Part shown: piece after piece, positions 1 to 11,381 of the stretch
How positions within the stretch are numbered: the stretch's first letter is position 1
How the letters are laid out: every line of letters begins with the position of its first letter
Source of the DNA: Catalinimonas alkaloidigena
Lineage (GTDB): Bacteria > Bacteroidota > Bacteroidia > Cytophagales > Flexibacteraceae
Direction of reading: 5' to 3'
Length of the DNA stretch: 64,000 nucleotides
Assembly: GCF_900100765.1 (NCBI RefSeq)
Contig: NZ_FNFO01000010.1
Span: forward strand, 155,025-219,024
Notes under the pieces: model-generated
Seen by the model: the letters and a program-made list of their open reading frames with translations, nothing else
Database searches by the model: none
What the model was told of the DNA's origin: nothing
Translations under genes and position numbers: made by a program

Positions 1-642
1 ACTGGCCGACACGTGGTCGATGATGATGTTGCCCACCGGGTTGCCCCCGATGGCATCGTCCCGCCGCCCCACGTAGGTCTCGCCCCGCCGAAAGCGCATG
101 TGCCGGATCACCACGTCGTGCGTATCGATCCATACCGTCTCTCCGGCGACACAAATGCCGTCGCCCGGGGCAGTCTGTCCCGCAATGGTGATGTAAGGCG
201 CACGGATGATGAGTGGGCTCTTCAGTTTGATGATGCCCGCCACGTTGAAGACGATGATGCGCGCCCCGCCCGTCTCGCAGGCTTCGCGCAAAGTGCCCGG
301 CCCGTGGTCTTCCAGACTGGTCACCACGATGACCTTGCCACCCCGCCCGCCGAACGCGTACATGCCCCCGCCTTCGGCACCCGGAAACGCCGGAATGTCC
401 GCCTGCGGCAGATCCGTCGGACGCGCGGCAAACAGGATGTAGGGCTTGCCCTGCCTGGCTTCCTCTTCGATGATGGGAAGCGCCTTCTCCCAAGCCTCGT
501 CGGAGCGCTGCTCTGCCTCCTTCATATAAGCGGCCGTCGCCTGTTTGACCGAATCGGGAATGGACGGGTACTGGGCAAACGCCGGCGCAACCAGCATTCC
601 TGCGAAAAGAAATCTGAGAAAATGAAAAAATGGTTTCTTCAT
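1..642 (-). CDS. Pectate lyase, polysaccharide lyase family 1 (3' end cut by window)
   Basis: A secreted lyase expected to cleave polygalacturonate by beta-elimination. Translating the minus strand from the ATG at 642-640 gives 214 residues that run off the window. It begins with a signal peptide (MKKPFFHFLRFLFAGMLV, ending near AFAQ), then a linker, then the PL1 start: IPAFPGAEGGG, FGGRGGKVIVV, TSLEDHGPGTLREA, followed by repeating beta-helix turns (IVFNVAGIIKL, PYITIAGQTAPGDGI, DVVIRHMRFRRGE, NIIIDHVSAS). The catalytic arginine and calcium ligands lie in the missing part. It is the last visible gene after SusC and SusD on the same strand, 58 bases after the susD stop, so it probably belongs to that operon. 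The long plus-strand frame opposite it is a shadow. Confidence 0.9.
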   Translation of the reverse strand, partial: MKKPFFHFLRFLFAGMLVAPAFAQYPSIPDSVKQATAAYMKEAEQRSDEAWEKALPIIEEEARQGKPYILFAARPTDLPQADIPAFPGAEGGGMYAFGGRGGKVIVVTSLEDHGPGTLREACETGGARIIVFNVAGIIKLKSPLIIRAPYITIAGQTAPGDGICVAGETVWIDTHDVVIRHMRFRRGETYVGRRDDAIGGNPVGNIIIDHVSAS

Positions 643-700
643 ATTAGGTTTGTCTGTTCTTCAGCCTACCTACGGTTGGGATGGCTGTTTATCATCATCA

Positions 701-2407
701 TCATTGTAAAGGGTCGAACGTTCCGCCGTCCCATCCTATAGTCTGTTCCAGTTCGGGATTCTTCTGGATGTCGCTAGGACTGATCGGATCAAAGTAATAG
801 CTGTCCGGAATCGCGATCTCTTGCTGTGTATCTAGGTTATACTCCTGATCTTCGAAGTAAAGTGTGTAGTTGTTGTCCAGATCAACGGTATCGCGAATGG
901 CTTCGAACTGGCTGCGGGTAATGCCACTTTTTAAGGTGGTGCGCAGCCCTTTCCGTCGAGTGCCATTGAGCCTATCGAACATGCGCCAGCGACGGAGGTC
1001 CCAATAACGCTTGGCTTCGAACGCAAACTCCACCTGCCGCTCTTGCACAATAATTTCGAACAATTCATCGCGACTCATTCCGGCCGCCAGACCGTAGTTG
1101 CCGTCAGCACCTGGCTCGATCCCTGCACGTTCCCGCAGGCGCTTCAGCTGGGTGAGGGCTTCTTCACCCTGTCCCACCTCGTTGGCGGCCTCGGCAAAAT
1201 TCATCATCACTTCTGCAAAGCGTATTTCAATCCAGTCCATATCACTGTCTTTGGATAGCGCTGGTGTCAGCATTACATTCACAGCTTTGCGGTTGAAAAA
1301 GCCAGTTGACGACGAGTTGACCGGCGTCTCTGCCCCTTGATAGGTCCACTGTTGTCGCCCCGACTGTACACCTTCGGCATTGGCCAGTTCCCATACGGCT
1401 CCATTGTACACGATGGTCGCGTAAAAACGGGGATCACGATTCTTCCAATAGTAATCTTCGTCGTAACCTGAATTGGGGTCGTCAATCGGCAACCCGTTGG
1501 CCATCGGGAACGCTTGCACCAAGTCCCACGTCGGTCGATTGCCATTGCCGCTTCCTTCAGTTAAGTTTCGTGGTCGTGAAGTGCCTTCGAAGCCATGTGT
1601 GATTTCGGGCCGCTGAAAGCGCTTCACGAAAATAGCTTCCGGATTGCCGTCGCTTACCTCGGTAAACCACAGGTTGGCAAAATCGGGGAAGAGACCATGG
1701 TTTGCTTGCTCCAACTCTGTTAACGCCTGCTTGTTCGCTTCGTAGGCCGCTTGCCACCGTTGCGCATCGTTGCCAGGGTTGAACTGGGGGCTGGCCCAAT
1801 ACAACAACGCACGCCCTTTGAGAGCCAATGCCGCGCCACGGGTAATCCGTCCTGCATCCGAAGCGGGCCATTGCGCAGGAAGGCGCTCAGCTGCCCGATC
1901 CAGATCCGCAAAAACTTGTTCAAACGTCGCCGCTGTGGGATCGCGCGTGACGTACAGTTCGTTGGGTTGACCGGGATCTTGGGGTTCCAGAACGATCGGC
2001 ACGCCCCCCAGTTGTTTCACCAGGTTGAAATACACCCAGGCCCGAAGAAAGTAGGCCTGTCCTTCGATCAAACCCTTTTCTTCGTAATCGGGAGCCCTGT
2101 CCATTTCTACGAATAAGGTGTTCAGGTTGCGGATTTTGGTGTAATCGTTCAGGAGCGCAATCCCGGCCCCACTGGTGGTCAGCCGTCCGTACATGTAGGT
2201 AGTGGCACCATCTGTCTCATCCGACATAGAAGCCATTCCTCCAAAGCCTGGAAGAATTTCGCCGTACAGGCGGTTCAGATACAATGTAGCCAGCTCAGGA
2301 TCTTCCCAGACCTGCTCGTTCAGACCGTCCAAGTCATTCTTTTCGAGCACGGACTCGCAACTAAAGAGCAACGTGGTGATTCCCAGCACTATCCAGTATT
2401 TTTTCAT
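701..2407 (-). CDS. susD: SusD/RagB-family glycan-binding lipoprotein (module 1)
   Basis: An outer-membrane surface lipoprotein that captures oligosaccharides and closes over its SusC partner. The start is set at the ATG at 2407, not the upstream in-frame ATG at 2446, because only the former begins with a lipoprotein signal (MKKYWIVLGITTLLFSC, lipid-accepting Cys17); the longer start would also overlap the susC end. The 568-residue protein has the SusD N-terminal TPR-like half (YFLRAWVYFNLVKQLGGVPIV) and the C-terminal RagB part with DPRFYATIVYNG and the FEAKRYWDLRRW motif. It starts 22 bases after the susC stop, so the two are co-transcribed. Its neighbour PL1 suggests a pectic ligand; the actual ligand cannot be read from the sequence. 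Confidence 0.95.
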   Translation of the reverse strand: MKKYWIVLGITTLLFSCESVLEKNDLDGLNEQVWEDPELATLYLNRLYGEILPGFGGMASMSDETDGATTYMYGRLTTSGAGIALLNDYTKIRNLNTLFVEMDRAPDYEEKGLIEGQAYFLRAWVYFNLVKQLGGVPIVLEPQDPGQPNELYVTRDPTAATFEQVFADLDRAAERLPAQWPASDAGRITRGAALALKGRALLYWASPQFNPGNDAQRWQAAYEANKQALTELEQANHGLFPDFANLWFTEVSDGNPEAIFVKRFQRPEITHGFEGTSRPRNLTEGSGNGNRPTWDLVQAFPMANGLPIDDPNSGYDEDYYWKNRDPRFYATIVYNGAVWELANAEGVQSGRQQWTYQGAETPVNSSSTGFFNRKAVNVMLTPALSKDSDMDWIEIRFAEVMMNFAEAANEVGQGEEALTQLKRLRERAGIEPGADGNYGLAAGMSRDELFEIIVQERQVEFAFEAKRYWDLRRWRMFDRLNGTRRKGLRTTLKSGITRSQFEAIRDTVDLDNNYTLYFEDQEYNLDTQQEIAIPDSYYFDPISPSDIQKNPELEQTIGWDGGTFDPLQ

Positions 2408-2429
2408 GTTCTCGGTTGTTTGGTCGTAC

Positions 2430-5400
2430 TTACAAGGTGATGTCAATGCCTAGCGAGATATTCCGCATGAGGGGATAATCGAAGCCCATCGACTGGGCGG
2501 GGTCCTTGTACTTGACGTCATCGTACAAAATGAACAGGTTGGTACCCGTCAGCAGCACGCGGATGTCGGGAATGTATTTCGAACTGCTGGAGATAGACTT
2601 CGGCAAATTGTAGGACAGGCTCATGTTCCGCATGCGGATTTGTGTCCCGCTACGCATCCAGAAAGTGGAATTCACGTCAGCACCGCTATCAAAGGCACGG
2701 GGATATTCCGCATCCGGGTTGCTGGGTGTCCAGTGATCGGCCCAGAAGCTATAGGTGGTTAGCCCCAATCCGTCGCTACGTTCCTTGTCGAAATCCATGA
2801 TGCCCCGGCGGGCAGGCTTGTCAACGAACTCACGCCCCCCGAGCTGTCCGTTGAAGGTGGTGTTAAAACTAAAGTTGCGCCACGACAAGCTGATACCCAG
2901 TCCCATGGGGACGCCCTGCCCAACATAAATGTTATCTTCGTCGTTTTCGTCGATCTTGCCGTCTGGTCCCTCTGAATAGTTCGCACCGCGGATGTCGCGG
3001 TAGTTCATCATACCTAGGGCGGGCGTCAGCCCAAAAATGGTGTAGTTCGGATTAGCCGCCAGGAGGGCGTCCAGTTCTTCCTGCGTACGGATGATCCCCG
3101 TAGCATAGTAGCCTTGCTCGCGATTTGTGCGTTTACCCACCATGCGCTGATACTCAGGTGCACCGGGGTTCTCTGCTTTGACAATCACTCGGTTGGTACT
3201 CAGCGCAAAGTTCCCTGATACACTGTATCTGAATTCTTCGCCGATGCGGCCGTTGTAGCCTAGTGCCATTTCGATGCCTTTGGCATTCATCACACCGTAG
3301 TTGATTTCTGGCAGACGCTGCACCCCCGCGGTGGTGGGCGTAGACGATTCCAAGTTGGTCAGGATATCGTACGTATGCTTAAAATAAGCATCCATACTCA
3401 GGTTAAACCGATTCTGGAACAGATTGGCGTCGAAGCCAACGTTATACATCTCAGTTTTTTCCCACGTGATAGAACGGTTGACGGCGTCCTTAGACTTTTG
3501 CAGCCCCAACACAAAAGCATCACCGAAATAGGCGGCGCTTCCGCTACCTAAGTCGTAGCGTTCACGCCACTGCCATGCTCCCACACCATCGTTCCCCAGC
3601 AAACCAGCCGAGGCGCGCAGCTTCAACTGGTTGACGAACGTAAGGGGCCTGAAAAAATTCTCTTCGGAGATGCGCCATCCCACAGAAACCGACGGAAAGA
3701 AGCCAAAGCGACTCTCAGGCGCGAAAATCTGGGAGCCGTCGCGACGGAATGTTCCTTCGAATAGGTACTTGTTGGCGAAACTGTAGTTGAGTCGTCCGAT
3801 ATACGACAACCGCCCCCCCTCACTGGCGTTGCCGTAAGCATCGGTATTGTCGTCTTTGGGCGCGGCACGCAGATATGGTACTCCTTTGATCAGGAAGTTT
3901 TCCCGACGGGCTCGAAACGTGTTGTACTCGTTTTCGGCTTGTTCGTAAATCAACAGAGCATTGATGCTGTGCTTGCCAAACGCACGGTCGTAGGCAAGCG
4001 AGGTATTGAACTGGTAACTGACGTTGTTGTCGTAGATCTCAAGGAGTTGATTTCCCTCTTGGGCTTGTACTTCCTGAACGACCTGATCTCCGATTAGGTG
4101 ATTATTCTCACCATAGCGATTGAACTGATATAAGGTGTAAGGTACACGGTACTGTTTCGACCACGTGTCCCGGTTGTTGCGGTTGTAACGCATCGATACC
4201 TTTAAGCCTTTTACAAAGGGGACGCGGTAGTCGGCCGAGAGGTTCACGTTCATGCCGTTGTTTTTGTTCTTGATAAAGCCTGAAGACTCCTTAAACACTT
4301 CAAGTGGGTGCCACGTCCGGTTACGTTCAGTGACGGGTGCATCGGCACTGGGTAGGCCATTTATATAGGTTGGGTACCAGTCGGGCGTCAGCAGCAGGCC
4401 TTTGTACGAAATGCTCATTACCCCGCCATCTTCACCGTCTACATTAGGACGCTGGTCCTGGTTGATGTCGCCACTCAGGTTAACGGTTGCCGTCAGATCG
4501 CGCGTGATATCGGCTGTGACACTCGCCCGGATGTTGTATTTCCGGTATGTCAGATTGTCGAATGCGCCCGTTTCGTTGTAATAGGCCCCCCCAACAAAGT
4601 AGCGAACGTTGTCACTCCCACCGCTAATGTTCAGGGTGTTCCGGTTGGTCATAGGATTTTGCCAGGCGGCAGCTAGCCAGTCAGAACCAGGATGAGTCCG
4701 GAAATACTCCAGTTCGTCTTCGGTATAGCGCAACTGGGTCGGATCCTTATCGGGCGTAACACCCGCAATGTCGTAACGATCGTTCAGCATCATCGCCAAA
4801 TGATAGCCATCCAGCCGCTCGGGTGTCCGGGTGGGCGTTGATAACCCATAAGTTGACTTGACGCTGATTTGTGGTTTGCCCACTTTTCCACGCTTTGTTT
4901 CGACCAGCACTACACCGTTGGCGGCCCGCGCGCCATATACCGCGGCGGAAGCATCTTTCAATAAAGAGATACTTTCAACCTCACTAGCATCCAGGGCATT
5001 GAAGTCTGCTTCTGTCGCGATTACCCCATTGATAACGTACAAAGGAGCCGTCCCGGTGGTGCCATACGTTCCCTGCTCTCGGATAGTAATTTTTGTTGCT
5101 TGTCCGGGACGGCTGGAGCGGGTCGCAAGGTTCAAACCCGGTACTTTTCCGTATAACGCCGCTCCCAGATTACCGACCGGCAAATCATTAATTTCGGCGG
5201 CGTCTACACTAGCGACAGAACCTAGCACTTCGGAGCGTTTTTTAGCGCCGTAGCCTACTACCACGACCTCTTCCAAATTCTGGATGTCTTCGTTCAGGAC
5301 TACGTCGATCGTCGTGCGGCCCGCGACGGGAACTGTCTGTGCAGTGTAGCCAATGGACGAAAAGATCAGGGTATCGCTGGTGTTGGGCACGTTGATGCTG

Positions 5401-5975
5401 TAATGCCCTTCGACATCGGTGATGGTGCCGAGGGCCGTGCCTTTGACCAGAATGTTGACGCCCGGAATGCCTTCACCATCGGGTTGGGTGACTTTTCCGG
5501 CCACGGTCAGTTCGAGCCGGGGCGCCACAGTAGCCTCTTTCTTGTCCAGCAGCTCAACGGTATTGCGCGTGGGTTGCTGAGGCTGTCCCTGAGGTTGGAT
5601 GGCCGGCAGCAGGGCTGTTTTGGGAAGGATGACGTACGTGTCGTCTTCTAATTTCTGGAAGCGTAATTCCAGGGGCGTGAGCAGATTTTCCAGTACATGC
5701 TCAATCTGCACATCGTTGAGGTCGGGCAGGGCGCTCTGCTTGTCTTCGACCAGATCGCTGCGGTAAAAAAAGGTGATCTTGAACTTTTTCGCCACGGCAT
5801 CCAGCACCTCCGAGAGTTGCCGGTTTTGCTTCACGTCCGGTTGTTGGTCAGGCTTGATGCGTGTGGGAGTTGTCACGTGGGCCAGGGCGGGTTGCTGGGC
5901 CTGGAGGGCGAAATTCAGGCAAAACAGAACCACCCAGCCAATCGCATAGACAGGCCAACGGTTGAGTCGATTCAT
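2430..5975 (-). CDS. susC: SusC/RagA TonB-linked outer-membrane transporter with STN signalling domain (module 1)
   Basis: A TonB-dependent importer of oligosaccharides across the outer membrane, 1181 residues. Order: signal peptide (about 1-27), STN domain (about 52-122; LSEVLDAVAKKFKITFFYRS), carboxypeptidase-regulatory-like domain (about 155-240; GEGIPGVNILVKGTALGTIT), SusC plug (about 245-360; LEEVVVVGYGAKKRSEVLGS and VNGVVLVETKRGKVGKPQIS-like elements), then a 22-strand-type barrel ending in a terminal beta strand (RNISLGIDITL). The STN domain is what FecR-type anti-sigma factors contact, and fecR lies 18 bases upstream. This transporter is therefore probably both an importer and the ligand sensor for the sigma factor at 7194-7799. 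Confidence 0.96.
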   Translation of the reverse strand: MNRLNRWPVYAIGWVVLFCLNFALQAQQPALAHVTTPTRIKPDQQPDVKQNRQLSEVLDAVAKKFKITFFYRSDLVEDKQSALPDLNDVQIEHVLENLLTPLELRFQKLEDDTYVILPKTALLPAIQPQGQPQQPTRNTVELLDKKEATVAPRLELTVAGKVTQPDGEGIPGVNILVKGTALGTITDVEGHYSINVPNTSDTLIFSSIGYTAQTVPVAGRTTIDVVLNEDIQNLEEVVVVGYGAKKRSEVLGSVASVDAAEINDLPVGNLGAALYGKVPGLNLATRSSRPGQATKITIREQGTYGTTGTAPLYVINGVIATEADFNALDASEVESISLLKDASAAVYGARAANGVVLVETKRGKVGKPQISVKSTYGLSTPTRTPERLDGYHLAMMLNDRYDIAGVTPDKDPTQLRYTEDELEYFRTHPGSDWLAAAWQNPMTNRNTLNISGGSDNVRYFVGGAYYNETGAFDNLTYRKYNIRASVTADITRDLTATVNLSGDINQDQRPNVDGEDGGVMSISYKGLLLTPDWYPTYINGLPSADAPVTERNRTWHPLEVFKESSGFIKNKNNGMNVNLSADYRVPFVKGLKVSMRYNRNNRDTWSKQYRVPYTLYQFNRYGENNHLIGDQVVQEVQAQEGNQLLEIYDNNVSYQFNTSLAYDRAFGKHSINALLIYEQAENEYNTFRARRENFLIKGVPYLRAAPKDDNTDAYGNASEGGRLSYIGRLNYSFANKYLFEGTFRRDGSQIFAPESRFGFFPSVSVGWRISEENFFRPLTFVNQLKLRASAGLLGNDGVGAWQWRERYDLGSGSAAYFGDAFVLGLQKSKDAVNRSITWEKTEMYNVGFDANLFQNRFNLSMDAYFKHTYDILTNLESSTPTTAGVQRLPEINYGVMNAKGIEMALGYNGRIGEEFRYSVSGNFALSTNRVIVKAENPGAPEYQRMVGKRTNREQGYYATGIIRTQEELDALLAANPNYTIFGLTPALGMMNYRDIRGANYSEGPDGKIDENDEDNIYVGQGVPMGLGISLSWRNFSFNTTFNGQLGGREFVDKPARRGIMDFDKERSDGLGLTTYSFWADHWTPSNPDAEYPRAFDSGADVNSTFWMRSGTQIRMRNMSLSYNLPKSISSSSKYIPDIRVLLTGTNLFILYDDVKYKDPAQSMGFDYPLMRNISLGIDITL

Positions 5976-5993
5976 AAAGTAGGTGTTTAAGTA

Positions 5994-7019
5994 CTATTCT
6001 TTCAATATCAGGCTATTTTCGTGCTCTTCGATGCGTAGACCAAACGACAGGCGCAGGGCTTCCAGTAGTTGCTCCAGGCGGTCGGATTTAATCGTGCCGG
6101 TGATCTGCTTGTTGCCCAGGTCGGGCGTTTCGATGCGGACTTCCATCTTGTAGCGTGCTTCGATAATGCTGGCGACCTCGCTAAGGGGGGTGGCTTCGAA
6201 AACGAACTGATGGTCTTTCCAGGCCAGGTAAGGGGCGGGCTTTACCACCTCCTGTTCCAACTGTTTGCTCTGGGCAGAGTACGCAACCCGATCGCCGGGT
6301 TGCATCCGCACGAGGTGGGGCTGACCGGCCAGTCGCAATTGTACGTTGCCCGATTCCAGCACAACGTCGGTTTTCTCGGCCGCTTCGCGTACGTTGAAAC
6401 GGGTGCCGATGACCTCCACCGTAACGTCGCGGGTATGCACCTGGAACTTAACGGGCTTTCCGTCGGCAAGCTCTTCGCGAACGGTGAAATACGCTTCTCC
6501 TTCCAGTTGCACTTCGCGTACGGTGGCCTGGCTCCATTGACGGTCGTAGGTCAGTCGTGAGTCGCCGTTCAGCACTACTTTCGAACTGTCGGGCAACCAG
6601 AGGGTCAGCATCTCGCCGCGCTTGGTTTCGTAGTGTACGGGTACCTGCAGCCAGGCCCAGTAGCCGGAAGCCAGCAAGAGTAGCGTGGCCGCGATGCCGC
6701 CTGCCTGTTTCCAGGGGCGACGTTCCGTACGCCGGGGTGCCATGCGAGCCGTAAGGGACGTAACAGGGAGTTGGCGCCGGTTGATCTGCTGTTGTACACG
6801 CGCCAGCGCCTCGTCTAACTCTAGGGAGGTCAGACGCCGACGCTCGAAGTGCAGTTCTTCCACCAAGTGGCGCGCTTCGTCGATGACGGTCTCCTTGTCG
6901 GGATTGGCCGCCATCCAGCTTCGCCAGAAAGCCTCCGATACAGGATCGGGTCGTTGGACCCACCGTTGAAAGCTGGCGTCCAGGGCAAAATCTTCTGCCT
7001 CGAAATTCCGGTAGTCCAT
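5994..7019 (-). CDS. FecR-family anti-sigma factor (module 1)
   Basis: An inner-membrane regulator passing the signal from the SusC STN domain to the ECF sigma factor. Over 341 residues it has a cytoplasmic helical N-terminal part (1-100) that should bind sigma, one membrane segment (about 107-125, GGIAATLLLLASGYWAWLQV), a periplasmic FecR domain (about 130-235; TLWLPDSSKVVLNGDSRLTY, GEAYFTVRE, VEVIGTRFNVRE) and a C-terminal DUF4974/STN-like domain (about 270-341; FEATPLSEVASIIEARYKME, SLILKE). The gene lies between sigma and susC in the order usual for Bacteroidota, 18 bases from susC and 174 from the sigma gene. A hairpin in the latter gap (7137-7162) may set relative expression. Confidence 0.94.
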   Translation of the reverse strand: MDYRNFEAEDFALDASFQRWVQRPDPVSEAFWRSWMAANPDKETVIDEARHLVEELHFERRRLTSLELDEALARVQQQINRRQLPVTSLTARMAPRRTERRPWKQAGGIAATLLLLASGYWAWLQVPVHYETKRGEMLTLWLPDSSKVVLNGDSRLTYDRQWSQATVREVQLEGEAYFTVREELADGKPVKFQVHTRDVTVEVIGTRFNVREAAEKTDVVLESGNVQLRLAGQPHLVRMQPGDRVAYSAQSKQLEQEVVKPAPYLAWKDHQFVFEATPLSEVASIIEARYKMEVRIETPDLGNKQITGTIKSDRLEQLLEALRLSFGLRIEEHENSLILKE

Positions 7020-7136
7020 ATACCCCTGCCGTTTAAATAGTAAGTAGATGCCGCCTCCTGCTTTATAACCTTTGGGCTCTTACAAAAAGTAAGAAGCCGC
7101 AGAATAGCACGGTAAATCTACTAAGCAAGTAAAACC

Positions 7137-7162
7137 CGAAAAGGTTTTATAACCCTTCCGGT
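7137..7162 (-). terminator. Imperfect hairpin between sigma and fecR (attenuator candidate)
   Basis: On the minus strand, CCGGAAGGG, then TTATAAAA, then CCTTTTCGGG is followed by TTTTA. The stem needs G-U pairs. It lies 30-60 bases after the sigma stop codon and before fecR, so it could be a weak terminator or attenuator separating sigma from fecR-susCD. Confidence 0.4.
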
Positions 7163-7193
7163 CTAAAAAACTATCGGCAGGACAGCAAAGGGG

Positions 7194-7799
7194 TTAGAAG
7201 GGCAAAAAGCAAAATACAAAGCCACTCATGCCGATGGCCAGGCTGCGCAACAGGCTGGGATGCTTGCGGAGCCGCACTAAGGCTTTGTGCAGAAAATTCC
7301 GTACCGATTGTACGCTGACGCCCATCAGGTCCGAAATTTCCTCGAAGCTCATTTGATCGTAATACCGCAGGTAGAGGGCCTCGCGCTGACGCGAAGGCAG
7401 GTCGTCGATCGAGCGCTGCAGGGCGGTGTGGCGCTGGTGAAGGGCTTCGGATTCTACCAGCCGCTGCTCTACCGAACGTTCGCCTTCTGCGGGGACGACA
7501 TTCAACTGCACGTCGCGACGCGACGTTTGCTTAAAAAGTTTGCGCCGTACGATGCGCATCATGTAGAAGCGAATTGACTGCACCTGGGGGTTGAGCGACG
7601 CGCGGTAATACCACACATCGGCAAAGGCCTCCTGCACACAATCGGCGACTAGGTCTTCTTCGGAAACGAGTCGTAGGCCATAATTGAGCAACTCTTCGTA
7701 GTAGCGACGGAACAAAGTGGTAAACGCCAGTTCATCGCCTTGGTGCAGCGCTTGCCAGAGTTGGCTGTCGCTCGGAGAGGTGGTTCCCTTCAGCATCAT
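7194..7799 (-). CDS. ECF RNA polymerase sigma-70 factor, Bacteroidota expansion type (module 1)
   Basis: An alternative sigma factor expected to drive the SusCD operon when FecR releases it. The 201 residues comprise region 2 (about 25-95; AFTTLFRRYYEELLNYGLRL, DCVQEAFADVWYYR, FYMMRIVRRKLF) and region 4 (about 125-180; DLPSRQREALYLRYYDQMSF, EEISDLMGVSVQSVRNFLHK). Two adjacent ATG codons (7799 and 7796) could both serve as start. The last 19 residues (LLRSLAIGMSGFVFCFLPF) are strongly hydrophobic and lie beyond region 4, which is odd for a soluble factor. It is the promoter-proximal gene of the leftward module and is divergent from the glycosidase operon starting at 8082. Confidence 0.93.
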   Translation of the reverse strand: MMLKGTTSPSDSQLWQALHQGDELAFTTLFRRYYEELLNYGLRLVSEEDLVADCVQEAFADVWYYRASLNPQVQSIRFYMMRIVRRKLFKQTSRRDVQLNVVPAEGERSVEQRLVESEALHQRHTALQRSIDDLPSRQREALYLRYYDQMSFEEISDLMGVSVQSVRNFLHKALVRLRKHPSLLRSLAIGMSGFVFCFLPF

Positions 7800-7900
7800 T
7801 GAGGTGGAAAAATGGTGGTGTATAGGGTTACTGCGTCAAGCAATATATTAAATATTGGGTAATATACTATACAAAAAGGGCATATAACAACTCATTCTGT
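7800..7900 (-). promoter_or_regulatory. A+T-rich upstream region of the sigma-1 operon, likely promoter
   Basis: The stretch contains runs such as AATATATTAAATATTGGGTA and ATACTATACAAAAAG, in sharp contrast with the G+C-rich surroundings. On the minus strand a TTG and a TAATATATTG-like element could serve as the -33 and -7 elements of Bacteroidota promoters. The exact start cannot be fixed from sequence alone. Confidence 0.35.
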
Positions 7901-7940
7901 GCTTATCCCAAGACAAACGTTTGACAAAACATTGCGCGTT

Positions 7941-7988
7941 GGGCAGGCGCTTTTGCCCGGTAGCGAGACGCTCTACCGGAGGTTTTTT
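7941..7988 (+). terminator. Two hairpins with a T-run in the leader of the 8082 operon (attenuator candidate)
   Basis: GGGCA (7941-7945) pairs with TGCCC (7954-7958). CCGGTAG (7957-7963) pairs with CTACCGG (7973-7979) and is followed by AGG and six T. The two stems share CC and so may exclude one another. No plus-strand gene lies upstream that needs a terminator, so a role as attenuator of the GH2-GH106 operon is possible. If the promoter lies after 7988 the hairpin would have no such role. Confidence 0.45.
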
Positions 7989-8003
7989 CCGCTCTGTTTT
8001 TAG

Positions 8004-11366
<3,363 letters not shown>

Positions 11367-11381
11367 TCGCCCTTCCATTCC

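Noticed and set aside
13-741. Long plus-strand open frame at the left edge
   Set aside because: It is antisense to a clear PL1 pectate lyase on the minus strand and shows no domain of its own.
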